NCBI RefSeq assembly: GCF_004025325.1
Contig: NZ_RSFE01000001.1
Coordinates: forward strand, 372,001-436,000
Reading direction: 5' to 3'
DNA length: 64,000 nt
Source: Pseudidiomarina gelatinasegens
GTDB lineage: Bacteria; Pseudomonadota; Gammaproteobacteria; Enterobacterales; Alteromonadaceae
In this document: positions 1-7,877 of the stretch, piece after piece
Layout of the letters: every line of letters begins with the position of its first letter
How positions within the stretch are numbered: position 1 is the stretch's first letter
The notes under the pieces: model-generated
What the model saw: the letters and a program-made list of their open reading frames with translations, nothing else
The model's database searches: none
What the model was told of the DNA's origin: nothing
Position numbers and translations under genes: made by a program

Positions 1-196
1 CATCCTGCAAGTTTAACGTTCCACCGGTTGGCAATTCGGCACTCATGGATGTCTTACCATGCCATAGCGTGCCCTGCGTTGAGGTGGGGTGCAGTCCCGG
101 GACTGCACCCCACTTAATAACGGCGGCGGGAGTGAGCGCGACCAGCGCAACAAGATAAAGTGGAATCAACCACAGTAACCAACGCCACGACATCAT
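1..196 (-). CDS. gspN: Type II secretion protein GspN, N-terminal part, cut by window edge
   Basis: The first 65 residues are visible and the rest lies before position 1. The start ATG (196-194) overlaps the gspM stop in an ATGA junction. Residues 4-27 form an N-terminal membrane anchor (RWLLWLIPLYLVALVAL), followed by the family's QGTLWHG segment near residue 41. GspN is an optional inner-membrane component of the type II secretion machine; its position as last gene after gspM is the usual one. A shortened family A palindrome encodes roughly residues 29-40 (WGAVPGLHPTS), between the anchor and the conserved segment. Identification rests on position plus these two landmarks. Confidence 0.8.
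   Translation of the reverse strand, partial: MMSWRWLLWLIPLYLVALVALTPAAVIKWGAVPGLHPTSTQGTLWHGKTSMSAELPTGGTLNLQD
81..115. repeat. Family A palindrome, short copy inside gspN
   Basis: The core at 84-113 is a perfect 30-bp palindrome with arms GTGGGGTGCAGTCCC. Compared with the full copy at 22057-22103 it lacks the central 12 bp (TGCTCCGGAGCA), a loss that keeps the gspN frame. It is translated as WGAVPGLHPTS. Confidence 0.9.
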
Positions 197-723
197 TCGC
201 TCACCTGCAGTCGGCGCACGCGCACCATACCTGGTTCGCCGCCTTCAGTGGCGTCGAGGTGCTCAATGGTGAGGCCCGCTTCGGTTTGTAGACTTTCGAT
301 AAATTGCAGCAAGGTATTAAAGCCAACTTGGTCGATGACCACCAACAGGCTGTCGGACTGCGGCTGCATGCGCGTTACTTCAATTTTTGCGGCGCTTGCC
401 AAGGTTGTCACCCGCTCGCTGACGCTGCCACCCATGCTTGAGGTGGGGGTGCGGAGCTGGGACTGCACCCCACTTCCGCTTTGCGCGAGGTAGCGGCCGG
501 TATTTTCACGCACCCATTGCAGCAGTTCTTGCTGGGCATTGATTTTGGTTTCACGCTCGGCGATACCGTCGGTAACTGGCTTCCACAGCAGGAAGTACGC
601 CAGCGTGATGACCAGCAATACGGCGGCAGTGCTCACCAACACCTTTTCGCGTTGGTTCATTTGATTCACGCGTGCTTCAAGCCCGGGCACACGGTGGATA
701 AGTTGTTGCAGCAAATTGGCCAT
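193..723 (-). CDS. gspM: Type II secretion inner-membrane protein GspM
   Basis: 176 residues. A short cytoplasmic N-terminus is followed by one membrane helix (about 29-47) and a periplasmic ferredoxin-like domain containing a GLTIEHLDATEGGEPGMVRVR stretch typical of GspM C-termini. GspM partners GspL in the assembly platform under the secretin. The start overlaps the gspL stop (TAATG) and its own stop overlaps gspN (ATGA), indicating translational coupling. Residues about 82-95 (GSGVQSQLRTPTS) come from a degenerate family A palindrome placed between the predicted coiled linker and the C-terminal domain. Confidence 0.93.
   Translation of the reverse strand: MANLLQQLIHRVPGLEARVNQMNQREKVLVSTAAVLLVITLAYFLLWKPVTDGIAERETKINAQQELLQWVRENTGRYLAQSGSGVQSQLRTPTSSMGGSVSERVTTLASAAKIEVTRMQPQSDSLLVVIDQVGFNTLLQFIESLQTEAGLTIEHLDATEGGEPGMVRVRRLQVSE
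440..475. repeat. Family A palindrome, degenerate copy inside gspM
   Basis: The right arm (GGGACTGCACCCCAC) is intact. The left arm has lost about 12 bp and gained a G, so the palindrome is no longer symmetrical. The reading frame of gspM stays open, and the frame used (GVQSQLRTPTS) differs from that in gspN and gspL. Confidence 0.85.
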
Positions 724-1928
724 TATACGTCCTTCTTCACGGTCAAAGCGCCGCTAACGGCTCCCGACTGGTTATTCACAGGGCCCTGCTCAACAGTCAC
801 CTGCCCGCCTTCGTTCGCCACTTTGCGGAAATTCTCTAAGCTACCGAAACTATTGGCTTTTACTTGCATACGTAAGGTTTCATTTTCGAAGCGCAGCATC
901 TCAAGGCGTACATCGCGGTTCGCTTTAAACGCCGGTTCCAGATGGGCCAACAACTCCAGTGGCGACGCGGTGACACCCTCAACGCCAAGGCTTTCAAGGT
1001 GACGGTTCAACTGCGAGCGCACGTTAACAATGCGCTTTTCATTCGGGAAGGTATCGCGGTAGGTTTGCTCAATGGCTTGTTCAAGCTGCGCGCTTTGCTC
1101 CCCTAACTGCACATATTCAACTACCTGCGAGCTGTAACCGACAGCCAATAACACCGCAGCAGCTATCGCAGCCGGTTTGTAAGCGCCCACATTAGATGCG
1201 CCCTTGCGCTTCTTACGCTGTACCCGATACTGATGCTGCCGTAGGTTAATCATTTCTGGCTGGGATTTGCGCGCGTTGTAAGTGGTTGCCACGATGCTCA
1301 GCGGCACCTCAATGTCCATCTGCTCAACGGCCTGCAGTTGCATGCCTTCAGCCATAACCGGCAACAGCGCGATGTCCGTGCTAAAGCCACTGTATTGGCC
1401 GGTGCGGATGATGACGGTTTCGCCGAGCGTGAGCGAGGTGGGGTGCAGTCCCTGCTCCGGAGCAGGGACTGCACCCCCCTCCTGCGGAGCCGGAACCATG
1501 AAGATATCCGGATACATTTCATCGCACTCGATGTCAGCGGCATCCAGCGCTTGCAGCCACTTGGTCATGGCTTCGTGCGCGACCACGGCAACGTGCAGCG
1601 ATAAACCTGTGCCGCTCTTTTTCACCGGCGGCCAGGCAAAATGCAATTCACTGATGTCTTGCGCCAACTCGTCTTCCAGCGCATTGGGGATTACTTGCGA
1701 CAACATGCGCATCGCGCTATTGGGCAACTCAACGGCAGTGATCAGCACGTCGGTGCCCGGCGCGAAACAAATCACCTCACGGCTGCGCGCATGATCGCTC
1801 AATTGGCTTAGCTCGGACAAATCGTTGAGCGTGCCGCTGGCAATAAGTTCTTCTTGCACCGGGCTCCAAATCAGCCAGTGCAGCGGCTCATGCGGTTGCG
1901 AGCTCAAACGAATGAATAATTGTTCCAT
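723..1928 (-). CDS. gspL: Type II secretion inner-membrane protein GspL
   Basis: 401 residues. It has an actin-like cytoplasmic domain (about 1-245), a single membrane helix (about 251-270, AAIAAAVLLAVGYSS) and a periplasmic ferredoxin-like domain at the C-terminus. GspL links the ATPase GspE to GspF and GspM. The gene starts 3 bp after the gspK stop and ends in a TAATG junction with gspM. Residues about 149-166 (QEGGAVPAPEQGLHPTSL) are encoded by a complete family A palindrome lying in the cytoplasmic domain. The family landmarks on both sides are intact, so the protein is probably functional with the insert in a surface loop. Confidence 0.95.
   Translation of the reverse strand: MEQLFIRLSSQPHEPLHWLIWSPVQEELIASGTLNDLSELSQLSDHARSREVICFAPGTDVLITAVELPNSAMRMLSQVIPNALEDELAQDISELHFAWPPVKKSGTGLSLHVAVVAHEAMTKWLQALDAADIECDEMYPDIFMVPAPQEGGAVPAPEQGLHPTSLTLGETVIIRTGQYSGFSTDIALLPVMAEGMQLQAVEQMDIEVPLSIVATTYNARKSQPEMINLRQHQYRVQRKKRKGASNVGAYKPAAIAAAVLLAVGYSSQVVEYVQLGEQSAQLEQAIEQTYRDTFPNEKRIVNVRSQLNRHLESLGVEGVTASPLELLAHLEPAFKANRDVRLEMLRFENETLRMQVKANSFGSLENFRKVANEGGQVTVEQGPVNNQSGAVSGALTVKKDV
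1434..1482. repeat. Family A palindrome inside gspL
   Basis: Full-length copy: arms GGGGTGCAGTCCCTGCTCC and their complement meet at a TCCGGA centre with no mismatch. It is read in gspL as GGAVPAPEQGLHPTS, the same frame as in gspJ and gspN. Confidence 0.92.
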
Positions 1929-1931
1929 GAT

Positions 1932-3092
1932 TTAAGGTTCTCCTGCACCGCGATACAGCACCTTTGCTGTTTCGCTGGTGATTAAAAACTGGCTTTCGGC
2001 AGCCATCACAAGGTCGCCGTAACCAATTTTTGCGTTCAACTGGAAGTATTTACTTTTCACGTCCAAATCGTCAAGCACGCCACCAATGGTTTCCGCACTC
2101 ACGCCGTTTGGCTTTACGCCACCGCCGAGATTCGGTCGTGGCCCACGCGTCGCAGCGTCGTTAAGTGCACCATTATTGCGTGCATCGTCCATGCTTTCAT
2201 AGCCCTCGGCGCGGCGGCTACTTAAAAAATTACTGGCGTCGTCCATCGACATCGCGCCAAGCGTTACCGCGTGCAATAGCTCCGGCTGATCATCGTCCAC
2301 CGTATTGAGGTTTATTTGCAAGGTGTTGTCCCGCGGAATAACACACACGTACGGCTTAATCCGTTGATATATCTTCGCGCTCACACCCCGAATAAGGCGC
2401 AATTCGCTGACGTGAATCAGCCAGTTATTGGCCGCGCTGTATGGGAACTGCAAACTTTGATAATCAACCGACTCAGCGCCATAACTGCCGTCAATGGTGT
2501 CGTCGTCATCCAACCAATCCGCGAGCGCATCGACAATCACATCGGCCGCGTACGGCTCCAGTGAATCATTGCTTGCAAGCATTAGCATGCGCAGCTGAGC
2601 CTTGCGCCGCTCCCGTATCAGGTGGGGTGCAGTCCCTGCTCCGGAGCTGGGACTGCCCCCCTCCTCTGCATCTGCGTCGGCATCAGTGCCAGCGTTGCTG
2701 CCAGTGTTGCTGCTGCCCGATTCGTCGCGGTCGTCGACGCGCAATGAGTTCAAATTAAAGCAGCTGTGCAAATCTTTGATTTTGCCTTGAATGGCGCCAC
2801 CATCAACCGGATAGAGGTTGCCACTCTCACTTTGCTGGTACCACATTTGTTGTTGGTGCGCGACGTTGTCGCTTTCGCTGAGTTCGGTTCGTAATAGCTC
2901 GGTGACGATTTCTTCGGCGCTCAGCCAGTACCAATAAGCCTGCTCGGCTTGCTGCAAATTACCGGTGCGCAGCACGCTGGTTTGTAAGCGCCCACTTAGC
3001 GTTACTGCCATTACCGACACTAAAGCCACAACCAGCAATACCATTAGCAGCGCGACGCCGCGCTGTTTAGTACGGGCAGCACAGTTATTCAT
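1932..3092 (-). CDS. gspK: Type II secretion minor pseudopilin GspK
   Basis: 386 residues. The prepilin-like leader (MNNCAARTKQRG) precedes ALLMVLLVVALVSVMAV; GspK normally lacks the Glu-5 of other pseudopilins, as here. The large alpha domain follows, with the conserved INLNTVD helix-hairpin region. GspK caps the pseudopilus tip with GspI and GspJ. The start overlaps the end of gspJ by 8 bp. Residues about 130-158 are unusual: a Ser/Gly/Asp-rich tract (GSNAGTDADADAEE) runs straight into a family A insert (GGSPSSGAGTAPHL), so the loop appears to have grown twice. Confidence 0.95.
   Translation of the reverse strand: MNNCAARTKQRGVALLMVLLVVALVSVMAVTLSGRLQTSVLRTGNLQQAEQAYWYWLSAEEIVTELLRTELSESDNVAHQQQMWYQQSESGNLYPVDGGAIQGKIKDLHSCFNLNSLRVDDRDESGSSNTGSNAGTDADADAEEGGSPSSGAGTAPHLIRERRKAQLRMLMLASNDSLEPYAADVIVDALADWLDDDDTIDGSYGAESVDYQSLQFPYSAANNWLIHVSELRLIRGVSAKIYQRIKPYVCVIPRDNTLQINLNTVDDDQPELLHAVTLGAMSMDDASNFLSSRRAEGYESMDDARNNGALNDAATRGPRPNLGGGVKPNGVSAETIGGVLDDLDVKSKYFQLNAKIGYGDLVMAAESQFLITSETAKVLYRGAGEP
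2620..2664. repeat. Family A palindrome inside gspK
   Basis: Near-complete copy with one mismatched pair flanking the TCCGGA core (CCCTGC on the left, GCTGGG on the right) and a C substitution in the right arm. It is translated as GGSPSSGAGTAPHL, a second reading frame of the element. Confidence 0.9.
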
Positions 3093-3693
3093 AGCTGCCC
3101 CCGTTAATCAAAAACACACGCGTGATGCGCCCCCAGCGTTGGGTATCGAGCGTTATCTCGATGCCAGGCGGTAATGAGGTGGGGGTCAGTGCCTGCTCCG
3201 GAGCTGGGACTGCACGCCCCTCTTTATCAGCGCCGGCGCGCAAAAACTCAACCTCAAACCCATCCACATCTTCCAGCACAACGCGGCTAAAGGGCTCACT
3301 GGATTCGCTCACATCCACAAAGGTAAAATGCTCACGCACCAGGTTGCCGTCGCGCAAAATGTAAGCCACCGGCTGCAATTCGCTGCGTGGGAATAAACCT
3401 TGTGGATTAAACCAGCCCGAGCGCACAAAGCCTAACCGGCCTTCTTCGGCAAAAATGTACAACCCTGTGGGGTTATCGCGCGGCACAATTTGGCGAATGT
3501 CTTGCTCTAAAATAAGCATGGCGTACTGCAACTTTTGCAGCTGATCAATGGCTTTTTCGCTTTGCTCGCTGGTGCGCATAATGGCGTTAATCACGGCCGC
3601 TGAGGCCAGCCCGATAACGGCCATGATCACCACGGTAACCAGCACTTCAACCAGGGTAAAGCCTCGCGCTTCGCGCCGCACAAACTTACTCAT
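3085..3693 (-). CDS. gspJ: Type II secretion minor pseudopilin GspJ
   Basis: 202 residues from the ATG at 3693, which overlaps the gspI stop by 8 bp; the open frame extends further upstream, but this start gives the expected short leader MSKFVRREARG before FTLVEVLVTVVIMAV, with Glu-5 present. The C-terminal signature (WGRITRVFLINGG) matches GspJ. GspJ sits at the pseudopilus tip with GspI and GspK. A family A palindrome encodes residues about 158-174 (GRAVPAPEQALTPTSLP), in the loop before the last two beta strands. Confidence 0.95.
   Translation of the reverse strand: MSKFVRREARGFTLVEVLVTVVIMAVIGLASAAVINAIMRTSEQSEKAIDQLQKLQYAMLILEQDIRQIVPRDNPTGLYIFAEEGRLGFVRSGWFNPQGLFPRSELQPVAYILRDGNLVREHFTFVDVSESSEPFSRVVLEDVDGFEVEFLRAGADKEGRAVPAPEQALTPTSLPPGIEITLDTQRWGRITRVFLINGGSYE
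3175..3222. repeat. Family A palindrome inside gspJ
   Basis: Full-length but imperfect: the left arm reads GGGGGTCAGTGCC and the inner pair is mismatched in the same way as in the gspK copy. It is read as GRAVPAPEQALTPTS, the gspL frame. Confidence 0.88.
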
Positions 3694-4081
3694 CGGTGCC
3701 GCCCCCGTCCGTGCTTGGCCCAAGGTAACGGCTTAGCGTGACCATCGAGCCAGAATCAGAGCTGTCACTAACGGGCGCTTGCTCATAAACCCGCACGGTT
3801 ACGTAGAACACGTCGTTGGTTTGGGTTTCTAATACTTCGCTGCGCCAGTGCCATTCTTTGTCACCGACAATTTCAGTGCCTTTGGCGTTATTTTTCGGTG
3901 GATAATTCAGGCTGATCCGCGCTAACGCGTTCGATGCCGCGTATTGCGCCAAGGATTTGTCCTGCATGTAGTTCAGGTTATGCAAATGCTGGCTGGTTGA
4001 GGCCACCGCCGCCAAAGCTGCCAAGGCAAAAATGCCGAGCGCAAACATCACTTCGACTAAGGTAAAGCCACGCGCGCGCAT
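3686..4081 (-). CDS. gspI: Type II secretion minor pseudopilin GspI
   Basis: 131 residues. The very short leader MRARG is followed by FTLVEVMFALGIFALAALA with Glu-5. The ATG overlaps the gspH stop (TGATG); a GTG one codon upstream is the alternative start. GspI is the adaptor that nucleates the GspI-J-K tip complex. The C-terminal part (MVTLSRYLGPS) follows the family. No family A insert is present. Confidence 0.94.
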   Translation of the reverse strand: MRARGFTLVEVMFALGIFALAALAAVASTSQHLHNLNYMQDKSLAQYAASNALARISLNYPPKNNAKGTEIVGDKEWHWRSEVLETQTNDVFYVTVRVYEQAPVSDSSDSGSMVTLSRYLGPSTDGGGTDE

Positions 4082-4665
4082 CACAATGGCTCTCGCTGTA
4101 ATGAAATTTCAATGCCGTCGGTGCTGGTAATTGTCCAGCTTGCGCCGCCCGCGCCATCGGCAAATAAACCGGTGTCGCTCAGCGTTAATTCAAACGGTGG
4201 CAGATCGCCGCTACCAAAAATAAATAATTGGGGTGTGGGCTCGCTCTTCGTTTGTGAGTCATCGGCATCACGTTCGTCGTCTTCAATATCAAACACCGCA
4301 TTAATGTCGGTGTCGTCTTGCTCAAGTAACTCTAAGTCAGCCGCCTGCACGTCCAGCAACACGGTTTCATCCAGCTCGGTGCGGCGCAGGCCACGATGGT
4401 TTACGGTTTGCCAACGGCCGTCGGTGAATTGCAAAAAGCGGTAGCTGTTGCCTTGATCGATGCGCAAACCCAGCACGGCATTACGCACCAAGGCATATTC
4501 ACGGGCATATTTAATGCGTTCATAGAGTACGCGGGCGTCTTCTTCAAGGTTGTCATCGCGGTTATCGGGCACCACAAAACTGACGGTGACTGCCAGCATG
4601 GCAATCACCGCTATGGTGACCATTACTTCAACAAGGGTGAAGCCTTTGGATACACCGCGATTCAC
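4081..4665 (-). CDS. gspH: Type II secretion minor pseudopilin GspH
   Basis: 194 residues from a GTG start just behind gspG. Leader MNRGVSKG, then FTLVEVMVTIAVIAMLAV with Glu-5, and a GspH-type beta domain (ARVLYERIKYAREYALVRN). Residues about 114-145 form a strongly acidic loop (EQDDTDINAVFDIEDDERDAD). GspH joins the pseudopilus shaft to the tip complex. The assignment is supported by order G-H-I-J-K. Confidence 0.93.
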   Translation of the reverse strand: MNRGVSKGFTLVEVMVTIAVIAMLAVTVSFVVPDNRDDNLEEDARVLYERIKYAREYALVRNAVLGLRIDQGNSYRFLQFTDGRWQTVNHRGLRRTELDETVLLDVQAADLELLEQDDTDINAVFDIEDDERDADDSQTKSEPTPQLFIFGSGDLPPFELTLSDTGLFADGAGGASWTITSTDGIEISLQREPL

Positions 4666-4668
4666 AAA

Positions 4669-5085
4669 TTACTCGATATTCCAGTTGCCGATATCGTCGT
4701 CGGTGCCGGTTTGCCCATCAGGGCCCGCTGAAAAAATATCGACGTCGCCGTATTCACCTGGGCTAAGCAGCAAATATTCGTTGCCCCACGGGTCGGCCGG
4801 CAAGCGCTGAATGTAGCCGCCACGACGGTAATTGCGTGGGCGCGGGTCAACATTTGGCTCTTGGATTAAGGCTTCAAGGCCCTGCTCAGTGGTTGGAAAC
4901 ACGCTGTTGTCCAAACGATACTGCGCTAAGGCATTTTCCAAGGCGATGATATCGGTACGCGCTTTCTGGCGGTTCGCTTGGTCGGCTGAACCCAGCACGT
5001 TTGGCAGAATCAATGATGCCAACAAGCCCAAGATGGCGATAACCACCATCACTTCGATTAAGCTAAATCCGGTTTGCTTTTTCAT
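4669..5085 (-). CDS. gspG: Type II secretion major pseudopilin GspG
   Basis: 138 residues. The leader MKKQTG is cleaved before FSLIEVMVVIAILGLLASL; Glu-5 is present. The conserved DPWGNEYLLLSPGEYGDVD segment and the C-terminal GPDGQTGTDDDIGNW calcium-binding loop are both complete. GspG is the main subunit of the pseudopilus that pushes substrates through the secretin. No element interrupts this gene, the most tightly packed subunit of the system. Confidence 0.97.
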   Translation of the reverse strand: MKKQTGFSLIEVMVVIAILGLLASLILPNVLGSADQANRQKARTDIIALENALAQYRLDNSVFPTTEQGLEALIQEPNVDPRPRNYRRGGYIQRLPADPWGNEYLLLSPGEYGDVDIFSAGPDGQTGTDDDIGNWNIE

Positions 5086-5096
5086 AAAGTTCCTCG

Positions 5097-6347
5097 TTAC
5101 AAGCCAACGCTCTGGTTGAGTGCGAGTATTGGCTGAATGATGGCCAATACAATGAGTAAGACAACGCCAGCCATGACAACGATCAGGGCCGGCTCAAATA
5201 TTTTCAGCGCCACGTTCATGGTGGTTTCGAAGTCGCGGTCTTGGTTATCGGCGGCGCGCCCAAGCAACTGCTCCAACTCGCCCGATTTTTCACCCGCGGC
5301 AATCATGTGCAGCATCATTGGCGGGAATAATTTGGTCTGCGCTAACGCCGCACGTAAGGACGAACCTTCACGTACACGGTCGGCAGCTGCTTCCACGGCA
5401 ATTTGCATGGCGCGATTGGTTAATACCCGGCCGGTAATGCGCAATCCCTCAAGTAATGGCACCGCTGACGCCGCCAAAATACTTAAAGTGCGTGCGAAAC
5501 GCGCGGTATTGACGCCTTTAATCACGCGCCCAAATAAAGGCACTTTGAGCACCCAGGCATCGAATTTATCGCGCCATTCGGGTTTGCGTAATAACTGCGA
5601 CCCGATAATCAAGGTCAGGAAAATTGCGACCAAGGCATAAATGCCATAATTTTGTAGGAACTCACTTACAGCCAGCAAGAAGGTGGTGGTTGGCGGCAAG
5701 GTTTGATCCAGCCCGCTGAATTGCTCAACAATCTGCGGCACCACGCTAACCAGCAGGAAAATAATCACGCCAATGGCCACCAACGTGAGAATGGTTGGAT
5801 ACACCAAGGCCTGCACCAGCTGGCCTTTAAGTCGGTTGCGCTGCTCGGTGTAATCGGCCAAGCGATTTAGCACTTCGTCCAGATGACCGGATTTCTCGCC
5901 CGCTGACACCATCGCGGTAAATAATTTATCAAACACGTGCGGATACTCGGCCATGGCTTCGGCCAATGAATAGCCTTCAACCACCTTGGAGCGCACGGCC
6001 ATGATGAGCTTTTGCAGACGCGGCTTATCGGTTTGCTCCGAAACCGCAAACAAGGCCTGTTCAATCGGCAACGCCGCGCTCACCAAGGTTGCCAACTGGC
6101 GCGTGATCAAGGCTAAGTCGGAGGCACTGACACCGCGCGTTTGCAGCCGTTTGAGGAGGGGTGCAGTCCCAGCTCCGGAGCCGGCTCCGACCCCCGAACC
6201 TCGGGTTTCCTCCGCCAGCTCAACATGCACCGGAATCAAGCCTTGCTCACGCAACTGCGCCCGCACCTGACGTTCGGTGTCGGCTTCAATCACGCCTTTG
6301 CTTTTGCGGCCGCTGGCGTTTAGCGCTTGAAATGCATAGGCTGCCAC
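5097..6347 (-). CDS. gspF: Type II secretion platform protein GspF
   Basis: 416 residues, slightly longer than usual. It has two homologous cytoplasmic GspF domains (about 75-195 and 278-400) with conserved GEKSG motifs, and three membrane helices near 175-200, 225-250 and 385-410. GspF is the polytopic core of the assembly platform driven by GspE. Residues about 50-64 (GVGAGSGAGTAPLL) come from a family A palindrome. They lie in the flexible stretch between the N-terminal GVIEADTERQVRAQLREQGL segment and the first domain. Confidence 0.96.
   Translation of the reverse strand: MAAYAFQALNASGRKSKGVIEADTERQVRAQLREQGLIPVHVELAEETRGSGVGAGSGAGTAPLLKRLQTRGVSASDLALITRQLATLVSAALPIEQALFAVSEQTDKPRLQKLIMAVRSKVVEGYSLAEAMAEYPHVFDKLFTAMVSAGEKSGHLDEVLNRLADYTEQRNRLKGQLVQALVYPTILTLVAIGVIIFLLVSVVPQIVEQFSGLDQTLPPTTTFLLAVSEFLQNYGIYALVAIFLTLIIGSQLLRKPEWRDKFDAWVLKVPLFGRVIKGVNTARFARTLSILAASAVPLLEGLRITGRVLTNRAMQIAVEAAADRVREGSSLRAALAQTKLFPPMMLHMIAAGEKSGELEQLLGRAADNQDRDFETTMNVALKIFEPALIVVMAGVVLLIVLAIIQPILALNQSVGL
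6153..6196. repeat. Family A palindrome inside gspF, decayed right arm
   Basis: The left arm GGGGTGCAGTCCCAGCTCC and the TCCGGA centre are intact; the right arm has drifted (CCGGCTCCGACCCCC). It is read as GVGAGSGAGTAP, the gspK frame. Confidence 0.85.
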
Positions 6348-6350
6348 GGC

Positions 6351-7877
6351 TTACTCCTCGCGCGTTACGCGCAATACTTCTTCCAAGGTGGTGACGCCAG
6401 CCATCACTTTGGCCAAGCCGTCATCACGAATCGATGGATTGGTTTTGCGGGCGTATTTATCAATGGCTTGTTCGCCGTGGCCGTTGTGGATAAGTTCGCG
6501 AATTTTTTCATCCACCACCAACATTTCGTGAATGCCGGTTCGGCCGCGATAACCACTGTGATTGCACTTGTCGCAGCCCACTGCACGGTACAAGCGGGCA
6601 CCACCGTCAACAGCACCGTCGGCCACGTAGGCTAACTCTTCGGCTGAGGCGTCATAGGGTTCTTTGCAGTCGGCACACAAGGTGCGCACTAAGCGCTGTG
6701 CCAACACCGCCAATAACGACGACGATAATAAGAACGGCTCTACGCCCATGTCTTCCAAACGGGTAATCGCACCGGAAGCCGTGTTGGTGTGCAAGGTCGA
6801 CAACACCAAGTGCCCGGTTAACGAGGCCTGCACGCCAATGTGCGCGGTTTCAACGTCACGAATCTCACCCACCATGACCACATCGGGATCTTGCCGCAAA
6901 ATAGCGCGCAGCCCGCGGGCAAAAGTCATGTCCACTTTCGGGTTCACCTGCATTTGGCCGATGCCTTCAATGGAATACTCGATGGGGTCTTCGACCGTCA
7001 AAATGTTGCGATCGCGCGAGTTGATTTCCATCAAGCCCGCATACAAGGTGGTGGATTTACCGGAACCTGTGGGGCCAGTTACCAATATAATGCCGTGCGG
7101 CTTTTTAATGAGTTGCGAGAAAATTTTGCGGTTGGCTTCGGTCATACCCAACTGCTCAAGGTTTAAGCGCGCGTTGTTTTTGTCCAACAACCGCAATACC
7201 ACGCGCTCGCCATGACTGGATGGCATGGTCGATACCCGCACATCCACCGCGCGGCCAGCAATCAGCAAACTGATGCGGCCGTCTTGCGGAATACGTTTTT
7301 CAGCAATGTCCAACTGCGCCATAACCTTTATCCGCGACACCAGCAGCGAGCTGAGTTTGCGGTTTGGGCGAATCACTTCACGCAACACGCCGTCGATACG
7401 AAAACGCACCAACAGGTCTTTTTCGAAGGTTTCGATGTGAATGTCCGATGCGCCTTCTTTGATGGCTTCGGACAACATGGCGTTGATCAGTTTGATGATT
7501 GGCGCGTCGTCTTCACTTTCGAGCAAGTCTTCGGTTTGCGGCAGCTCATCGGCCAGAGAAAATAAGTTACTTTCGTTGCCGATGTCTTCCATCAGCTGTT
7601 TGGCTTCAGACGAATCGCGTTGATAGGCCTGGGTTAAAATGGCTTCAAATTCATCCGCGACATGTTCCTGCAGGATGAATGACGCACCCAGCACCCGTCG
7701 CACTTCAGACAAGGTTTGTGGAGTAACGCCCTGGCGCGCATGCACGATGGCTTGCGTGGCGGCTTCGCCTGCAGCCGGCGTGTTGGCAAATGCCACCACC
7801 ACGCCATGGCGTTTGGCAAAAGCAAATGGCAACCGTCGCGGTGCCACTTGCGCGGCCACATTCGCGATATCAGTCAT
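6351..7877 (-). CDS. gspE: Type II secretion ATPase GspE
   Basis: 508 residues from the ATG at 7877, which overlaps the gspD stop by 8 bp; the longer open frame would run back into gspD. Features in order: N1E domain, Walker A GPTGSGKS (268-275), Asp box, His box ([12 protein letters not shown], about 354-365), Walker B region VVMVGEIRD (333-341), and the four zinc-binding cysteines C401, C404, C435 and C438. It is the hexameric motor that drives pseudopilus assembly from the cytoplasm. Confidence 0.97.
   Translation of the reverse strand: MTDIANVAAQVAPRRLPFAFAKRHGVVVAFANTPAAGEAATQAIVHARQGVTPQTLSEVRRVLGASFILQEHVADEFEAILTQAYQRDSSEAKQLMEDIGNESNLFSLADELPQTEDLLESEDDAPIIKLINAMLSEAIKEGASDIHIETFEKDLLVRFRIDGVLREVIRPNRKLSSLLVSRIKVMAQLDIAEKRIPQDGRISLLIAGRAVDVRVSTMPSSHGERVVLRLLDKNNARLNLEQLGMTEANRKIFSQLIKKPHGIILVTGPTGSGKSTTLYAGLMEINSRDRNILTVEDPIEYSIEGIGQMQVNPKVDMTFARGLRAILRQDPDVVMVGEIRDVETAHIGVQASLTGHLVLSTLHTNTASGAITRLEDMGVEPFLLSSSLLAVLAQRLVRTLCADCKEPYDASAEELAYVADGAVDGGARLYRAVGCDKCNHSGYRGRTGIHEMLVVDEKIRELIHNGHGEQAIDKYARKTNPSIRDDGLAKVMAGVTTLEEVLRVTREE

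Noticed and set aside
84..1481. Family A as a classical insertion sequence or MITE with target duplications
   Set aside because: No transposase is encoded, and I could not identify convincing duplicated flanks; the palindrome alone does not prove transposition.
1282..1794. Plus-strand open frame of 170 codons antisense to gspL
   Set aside because: It follows from the GC-rich codon pattern of gspL and the stop-free palindrome; no ribosome-binding site or family match.
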